Positions 58,263 through 64,000 of a stretch of DNA of 64,000 bases are shown in pieces (position 1 is the stretch's first letter; each line of letters opens with the position of its first letter). The DNA comes from Craterostigma plantagineum (lineage: Eukaryota > Streptophyta > Magnoliopsida > Lamiales > Linderniaceae). The position numbers and the translations under genes were made by a program. Below the pieces are notes generated by a model. That model was given only the letters and a program-made list of their open reading frames with translations. It did no database searches and was not told the DNA's origin. The stretch is taken from assembly GCA_027422505.1 (NCBI GenBank), contig JAPQWV010000657.1:62001-126000 (forward strand), written 5' to 3'.

Positions 58263-60443
58263 TAGAATATGCGTGCATATTTATTGGCTAATTGTCTACG
58301 GGGACTCAATTACTACAATTATGACCTACTTTTGTTTTTCATAGTCAATGTGTTATTTCGTTGTACAGACCTGTTTCAAAAATTATTTTCAAATCTGTCG
58401 AAATTAAAGGTATCTAAAATCATTTTCGATGGCAATTCCGTAATTTTCAGTTTCGAAAATTAATTTTTGAATGGCATTTTAGTAAATTTGAGTGTCGAAT
58501 ATCAATTTCGAATGGTATTTTAATAATTTTGAGTATCGAAAATTAGAATTCGAATAAATTTAACCTCAGATGACATGGAAACATAGAATCGAACCTTGAA
58601 AACAACGAATCATGCTGAATTATGCAGATCAAATCGGAATTGGTCATCAATAGTGCACGGGATATGGTTACCAAGACGGTCTTCATAATCAACAAAAATT
58701 ATTGATATTAATCATGGATTAATGCAAATTTAGCTTTTTTCTTGAAATTGAAACATTTTCAAGGTGAGTAACACTTTCTGCAAATAAAAACATGTATAGA
58801 TAAAAGAAAACATTTCATTAAGAATATTCTGGAATGTTCTGTATTGTCACGGAATATTACCACATTACTTGCCAATAATACTGAATGCCGATATAAAATA
58901 ACATTACAAATCCAAATTGTAACACATTGTATATATTGATACTACATTATAGGTACTTCATACCACGTTACTAATTTCTTTAATTTCTCTCACAAATCCA
59001 ACTTTTTTCGATTGTTTAGGGTTTGGGGTCTCAAATTTTGGGTTTGTGTTCCTTCGTGCTTTAATTTTGAACTTTGAATACGTTTGTGATGGAACTCAAA
59101 ACGTTATGTCTCATTAAAAGAGATACTAGTATATGTTGTAAATGAGGAGCTATTTATTTACATGATTTTTTATCTCAACTTTCACATGTTGATATCAACA
59201 TTCGCAAAACGTGTCTTTCAATAAAAATTTTTTGTGATTTAGCTTCATCATATCATATATTTTCATGAATGTTAATCTTATACATCCGAACGAAATAAAT
59301 TTATGAAAGAAATTAATCGAAATAGTAATGTGGTATTGATTAACTATTTTGTGGTACTTGTAGCTACAAATATGTTATAAGCTTTGTTTATATTGTTATT
59401 GTTTATCAGACATGTGGTATTATTTGCAGGCAATGTGGTAATATTAAGTTATTGTACTGTTAATATTTCTGACAATCTAGAACCTTCTAGAATGTTCTTA
59501 ATGATGTGTTACCCAAAATCCGTAATTGTTACTCAGAAAGTGTTACCAACCATCTTTTTAGTTGACAAAAGTTCCAATATTAGGTCTCATCTTCATCATT
59601 CCATTATCAACATTAATAATCTCATCCGATTAAAAAGACTTGTGATCAAACTTTGTCAAATCTACCTTATTAGTTAATTAAAGTCGAGATTTCACCTGTT
59701 TTTCAACGAAATTTTTGAATTGTATTAATCATATTATTAAATGATAAACTTCAGATTTTTTCGTTGGTTACATGAGAATTGACATCGATTTAACCTTACT
59801 GTGTCATTACGTCGGAGATTCGAGCAGTTTTAATTTTATTTGGGTGTTTATGACATTTTACGATCTATTCCTCTTTGCCTTTACTTGTGTATTTCATATG
59901 TTATTTACTGGTGACGAGTCGTTATTATTTTCTCATTATATGTTCGTTTTGCGGAAAAATTTGTTATAAACTTCAAGACATATGGTATTATTGTTCCAAC
60001 TGTTACCCAGAAAGCATGAAGTGTTATCAAGTAACCATTTTTATTAGCAAACGTTTACCGCTTAGATCTCATCAAAATTCTTCGTTATTCTATGATTTAC
60101 ATCAATAGTTATCGTCGATAACTAAGGCCCATTATGAAAGTGTCGAATTTACATTATCCGATCATAAAAGTCGAGATTTCACCGTATTAAACGAGATTTC
60201 CGACTGTGTTTGAAGCATTCGTGCTTTATGAACTTCGAAAATTTTCTGATTATGAAGACCCATGAAAAATCGAAGCCGATACAACTTTGTGTTGTTACTA
60301 GCGTCGAGATTGGTGGGATTTGGAACGTGAATTTTTTCTTTCGACCGCTTGAGTGTAAGGAGTGTGTTATTGTAGGAATCGGTATTGTTTTTGAATGATG
60401 TATTACTTCTGCAACATTATTTGTTACTTATTAACAGACACAT
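58263..60443. other. AT-rich region with a diverged large duplication, no gene supported
   Basis: Short frames here have no recognisable domain. The block 59400-59720 and the block 59970-60200 share the order GACAT(G/A)TGGTATTATT, GTTAC(T/C)CAGAAAG, TTAGGTCTCAT/TTAGATCTCAT and GTCGAGATTTCACC. One is therefore an old copy of the other, about 570 bases away. 58440-58550 also has a loose repeat (TTTCGAATGGTATTTTA and similar). Confidence 0.5.
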
Positions 60444-61090
60444 TTGTTACTAAATATACAACATATAGTACTCTCTACAAGACTATCTGTTACCAAATGA
60501 AAGGAAATGTTTCTTTTCAGCGCAAAACTGATATAATTATTTCGAAACTTGTTATCGCATCATTTAAGTATTTTACGTCGATTAGGCTTATGTTAGGATT
60601 AAATGTCTTATCGCAAAACTGGCATATTTGTTATTCGTTGTCTTAGTATTGGTATTCTCATTGACACATTTGTTACTAAATATACACCATATAGTACTCA
60701 ATATAAGACTGTTTGTTATCCAAATGAAAGGAATTGTATTTTTCAGCACAATCTGTTATAATTGTTTCAAAACGTGTTATCGGATCATTTAGGTATCTAG
60801 ACGTAAATTTGGCATATGTCAGGGTTAAATATGTCCATATCATTTAGGTATTTTCCTCTGATTTATCATTGTCTTAGTATTGCATTATAATTGACACGGT
60901 TGTTACTAAATATACACCATATAGTACTCAATACATACAGCTTGTTATCCAAATGAAAGGAAGTTTTTTTTTTCAGAGCAAAACTGTTATAATTGTTTCA
61001 AAACTTGTTATCGGATCATTTAGGTATCCAGACGTAAATTTCGCATCATTTAGTTATTTTTCTCTGAATTTTTCGAAAAGCAGGTCCTTA
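60444..61090. repeat. Three tandem copies of a roughly 228-bp unit
   Basis: TTGTTACTAAATATACA(A/C)CA begins units at 60444, 60670 and 60900 (spacings 226 and 230). Each then has ATATAGTACTC, CAAATGAAAGGAA, TTTTCAG(C/A)GCAAAACTG-like, AAAC(T/G)TGTTATCG and CATTTA(A/G)GTAT in the same order. The third copy is cut at about 61085. Confidence 0.88.
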
Positions 61091-61212
61091 ACCATAAAGT
61101 AAACCGTAACGGGGCTTGAACCGAAAAATAAACATTTTAAGAGAGCCTCAAATTGAATTAACCCTTTTATCAATTTGTATTTTGCATCTTCAAGGACGGT
61201 CAGAGAGAAGAC

Positions 61213-61532
61213 CTAGACATACTCACGAGAACAAAGTATTTGAACCCAATAGCAAGGTTGGGACTTGGGAAGGCATCGGCGCTCTGCTAAATTTCGAATA
61301 CGATGATGATAGATTGCCGTCGTAGCTCCGCCTAATCTCCACCCCGAGCAGCCGCCCGAGTGTGCTTTCATCTGCAAAGGGCCCCATCGCTTCAAGAATA
61401 GCATGAGAAAGATGGCGGTGAAATTGATCCAAGATACAGCGTTGAGAAGAGATTTGTACCTTCGGGTTTAAAATCCTCTACACAATCGTCTAGAAAGTTT
61501 TCATTCATTTCTTGTTCTTGATCGAGCTTCAT
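61213..61532 (-). pseudogene. Exon-like minus-strand pieces, gene unknown
   Basis: Two features suggest a gene or gene remnant. An ATG at 61532 opens MKLDQEQEMNENFLDDCVED and could reach a donor-like GAAG^GTACAA near 61463. A second open segment (about 61480-61213) reads HAILEAMGPFADESTLGRLL and then PSQVPTLLLGSNTLF, and ends at a strong donor-like TTCTC^GTGAGTATG. The two are in different frames and their relation is unclear. I recognise no family. A plus-strand frame over the same bases (GRSERRPRHTHENKVFEP) is an equally unproven alternative. Confidence 0.25.
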
Positions 61533-61579
61533 ATTGGGTAGAAATAGTTCTCGACAGTTACTTTGATTTGTAAAAGTTT

Positions 61580-61594
61580 TTTTTTTTTTTTTTC
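61580..61594. repeat. T tract
   Basis: About 15 consecutive T, possibly a length-variable simple repeat. The surrounding 61533-62050 shows no gene. A short inverted repeat, ATGTCCGACCA...TGGTCGGACAT-like, lies at 61829-61886. Confidence 0.6.
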
Positions 61595-62051
61595 TATATT
61601 TTCTCTAAAATCCTTTTTAATTCTATTTTTCCTTTGTTAGTTCAACGTGTACTTCTGATGGTGCTAATGTAAATGGAGAGGGTGGGTGGGAAGATAGTCA
61701 CATGAATCTTAAAGTTGGATGCATCTATGATTTATTTTATGCATTAAAGATTATTACATTACAATCCCTTTATGGTGTGTAATTCTTGTACTTTATATAA
61801 GAAAAACAGTAACTGAAGATTTGTGAAATGTCCGACCATCTCAACCCACGACGAGTTATATCTTCGTAAATTGGTCGGACACATCAGCTCCCGCCGCGCG
61901 TGTTGCCAGCAACTCTCGTTCCACTGAGGAATTCACCAGAGAAGGAAGACATGATCTTCACGTTTGACATTTGCTATGTTAGGGGATTTGTTGTTGTTCA
62001 GATTTCCCCCATTTTCTTAGTTCTCCTTTTTTAAGAGGATTTTTTGTAACA

Positions 62052-62664
62052 TTGACCCTATCCTTAGGGCTCAAGCAAGAGAAAGCTGTGGAGAGAATAA
62101 GCGCGCTCTCAATGCGTCCAAATTGGACAAGGTTACTGGAATTTTGGTTGTCTGAGGATGTTAATTATTTATTCATTGCTGTTAGCTTCTTCTGCCTGCT
62201 TCTGTTGATTTACGTTCTTGGTGTTCTGGGTTGGGACCCGGTAGATAGCTATGTCCGAGGCCATTTGTGGCTACATTGGATGGGCACATTCATATATAGC
62301 CATGCATGGCAAAGAATCCGAACCGTATAAAATGAATATTTCCTGGATCTACGGATGGAGGGTACGGTACATTCACTTATTCTTGTGTTTTTTTTCTTGT
62401 GGGAAGCTATTTGTATTTTTGTGTTTAGGGAAGCTTTTGGTGCAATTGTGATGTGCGGTAACTTGGATGATATCTTGTTTATGTTGCAATATTCTGTTCC
62501 AATAGGTACCGATTTGAGCTCCGAGTTCACAATCATGTTATCGACGGCATCAGTTCTCCCAAGGTTGCCAAGCAGATCACCTCCATCGCCGTCGAACCCG
62601 TTGTGGAATTTGAGGTTACTCCACAGCTTCTAGAAGCTTTCATATCGGATTCTTCCTTCATCTA
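62052..62664 (+). pseudogene. Exon-like plus-strand pieces, gene unknown
   Basis: A plus-strand frame from about 62070 reads LKQEKAVERISALSMRPNW and then a hydrophobic stretch YLFIAVSFFCLLLLIYVLG, ending 62330; another frame at 62074-62155 reads ENKRALNASKLDKVTGILVV. After an acceptor-like TTCTGTTCCAATAG a further open segment (about 62507-62664) reads [20 protein letters not shown] and ends [10 protein letters not shown] at TAG. These look more protein-like than random AT-rich DNA. I cannot connect them into one gene or name a family; a retroposed or broken gene is possible. Confidence 0.25.
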
Positions 62665-62937
62665 GACGGTGTTTTTTGTTTCTTTGCTAGATCTTCTAAG
62701 CTTGACACTTTTTTTTTGCACTTTCTGAATGATTATTAAGTGACTTACGTTTTACTATTTCGTGCCTTTTACTGTCCGATACTTGTGGTGTACGTCGTTG
62801 CCTGTATGATCTCCAATTCTCACGCCATGGACAATCATTACTATGCGTTGTATCCACACATCGAGTAAGTTATGTATATTATTAAGTAAACAACATCGAA
62901 GCAGTTCTTCACATTATATGGCTATGAGTTGTTCGAG

Positions 62938-63015
62938 TAGTTAACTCTAATTGTAAAAGATATATGGGCTTAGAAATACAATAGTAGTTAACTCAAATTA
63001 TAAAAGATATATGGG
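62938..63015. repeat. Two tandem copies of a roughly 49-bp unit
   Basis: AGTTAACTC(T/A)AATT(G/A)TAAAAGATATATGGGC occurs at 62938 and again near 62986, with only a few changes. Confidence 0.8.
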
Positions 63016-63061
63016 CACAGGCACATCACCGCCCATTGGCGCGGCTCCAAAATTTCTAGTA

Positions 63062-63067
63062 TATATA

Positions 63068-63098
<31 letters not shown>
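63062..63098. repeat. (TA)n microsatellite
   Basis: An alternating TA run of about 37 bases, interrupted once by GTA. It abuts the left end of the MITE and may be its target. Confidence 0.9.
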
Positions 63099-63100
<2 letters not shown>

Positions 63101-63331
63101 TTTTCTATGGTGCCACCTAGCCTGAGCAACCACAGTGAATACCATAGCTGATCTCGCACCTCCGCCGCCCCTCTTAGCTTCCACATAATCTTCGTTGTCC
63201 ATCTTCCACGCACTCATTTACCAGAAATTCATCATCTCATCTACGTACGGAAAAATGAGCTATAATTGCAAAATCAACTATGGTGCTCACGGTGGTTGCT
63301 CACGGTAGATGAGCACCATAGCAGATTTCTA
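63099..63331. mobile_element. MITE-like element with CTATGGTGC inverted ends
   Basis: Left end CTATGGTGCCACCTAGCCTG then AGCAACCAC. Right end, read on the minus strand, CTGCTATGGTGCTCATCTACC then GTGAGCAACCAC. These form imperfect inverted repeats of about 35-40 bases. Both sides are TA-rich, so a TA-type target is likely but cannot be delimited. Non-coding. Confidence 0.65.
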
Positions 63332-63555
63332 TATATACTTCTATATATATAGAAAAATATAAGTTTGTGCAGTTTGTTATTTGTTCATTTTGACCTAAAT
63401 CGAAAGGAACTGTGAAAAACTTCTATATTCCCATAAATAAAACTCTGCTTGACTAATGAACAAAGAAGGCACTCACTCACCGTGTGTTCTAAAACACAAG
63501 CAGAAAAATACAAAGATAGTTTAGTCTCAAACTTTATCATCTTCTCTGCTGCTCA

Positions 63556-64000
63556 TCAACGATCCCAGCCAGATGGCCTACGCCTCTTTCTGTTTCTATC
63601 TCTCACACTGCAGCAAACCACAAAAATTAGTAATTGCAAAGTTGGATACAACACATCAGATTATAATAAAAATGGAAATTGTGGTATTTAACCAAAGAGA
63701 AAGGAAAAATTTGATCATTAGAGCTACCTCTCAGAAGGTTTTTGCTGCGCCCTTGATGTATTGCTTGGTGCTGGCGAAGTCGTAGTGTTTGCTTTCACAG
63801 GTGGGGCATTGCCGCATATGGTCCCACCAGAAACAAAGCCGGCCAAAGCCATTCTTTTGTTGGGGGGTTGTACAGTAGAAGAACCGTTATTTGCAAACTG
63901 ATTATTCTGAGGGTTCGATGAGGCTGCGACAAATGTGTTTTTGAATTGGGCCATGATACCCGTCCTCAGCGAGTTAACAACTGCTGGGGAATGACTTGGA
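63556..64000 (-). CDS. RH24: DEAD-box ATP-dependent RNA helicase, RH24-like, C-terminal exons (partial)
   Basis: The minus strand enters the window in an open frame reading AVVNSLRTGIMAQFKNTFVA, then ALAGFVSGGTICG and a Ser/Thr/Asn/Pro-rich stretch. The exon ends at 63728 with GAGAG^GTAGCT. The next exon starts after TTTGCTGCAG at 63607 and encodes VRDRNRKRRRPSGWDR, with TGA at 63556-63558; the intron is 63608-63727. The join keeps frame. From memory, plant RH24 helicases have this tail: LRTGMMAQFK-like, LSGFVSGGTIGG-like and a final basic 'RRSRWDR'-type end. The helicase core lies to the right, outside the window, so motifs such as DEAD are not visible and the assignment rests on the tail alone. 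If the intron were retained, translation would stop at 63724. Confidence 0.62.

Overview
This is nuclear DNA of a flowering plant, most likely a eudicot; I cannot name the species from sequence. The evidence is intron-containing genes of plant families (a GATL-type glycosyltransferase, a LEC14B-type WD40 protein, the tail of a DEAD-box helicase resembling RH24) set among plant-type retrotransposons: Ty1/copia of several lineages, a Ty3/gypsy chromovirus with a C-terminal chromodomain, a Tat-clade Ty3/gypsy LTR, an L1 LINE and small DNA transposons. No bacterial, organellar or CRISPR-like features are visible.

Layout. 1-2.6 kb: a Tat-clade gypsy LTR on the minus strand with a purine tract on one side and a primer-binding site on the other, next to a tandem-repeat array. 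3.5-10.3 kb: the 3' part of a minus-strand Sirevirus-like copia element: RT/RNase H remnant, a palindrome-rich spacer, then a decayed third ('additional' or env-like) ORF with its own apparent TATA box and leader intron, then the 3' LTR start. 10.3-17.6 kb: fragments of another copia (3' spacer plus LTR, plus strand), a truncated chromovirus, and a minus-strand copia gag. 17.7-30.3 kb: a copia element whose LTR was split by a second copia (19,886-29,444) that keeps both LTRs, a primer-binding site and a 5-bp target duplication (TCGGG).

30.6-36.5 kb is the gene island: a short copia LTR remnant, the single-exon GATL gene (minus) and the nine-coding-exon LEC14B gene (plus), transcribed divergently from a roughly 1-kb shared upstream region. 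LEC14B has a 35-codon upstream ORF.

36.7-40.8 kb is a duplicated repeat that received a 2.4-kb Mutator-like inverted-repeat element (9-bp target duplication) and a Stowaway-like MITE. 40.8-54.1 kb: a chromovirus (plus) abutting a minus-strand copia with a well-defined 5' LTR. 54.1-57.8 kb: a TTCGCGAA-rich spacer and a 5'-truncated L1. 57.8-63.3 kb: AT-rich DNA with three tandem-repeat families, a few unrecognised exon-like pieces and a MITE. 63.6-64.0 kb: the last two coding exons of the helicase gene, running off the right edge.

The three recognised host genes look intact as far as seen. Every transposon coding region examined carries stops or frameshifts. The observations I would follow first are the large self-complementary Mutator-like element at 37.9-40.3 kb and the apparently self-promoted, spliced third ORF at 4.0-8.3 kb.
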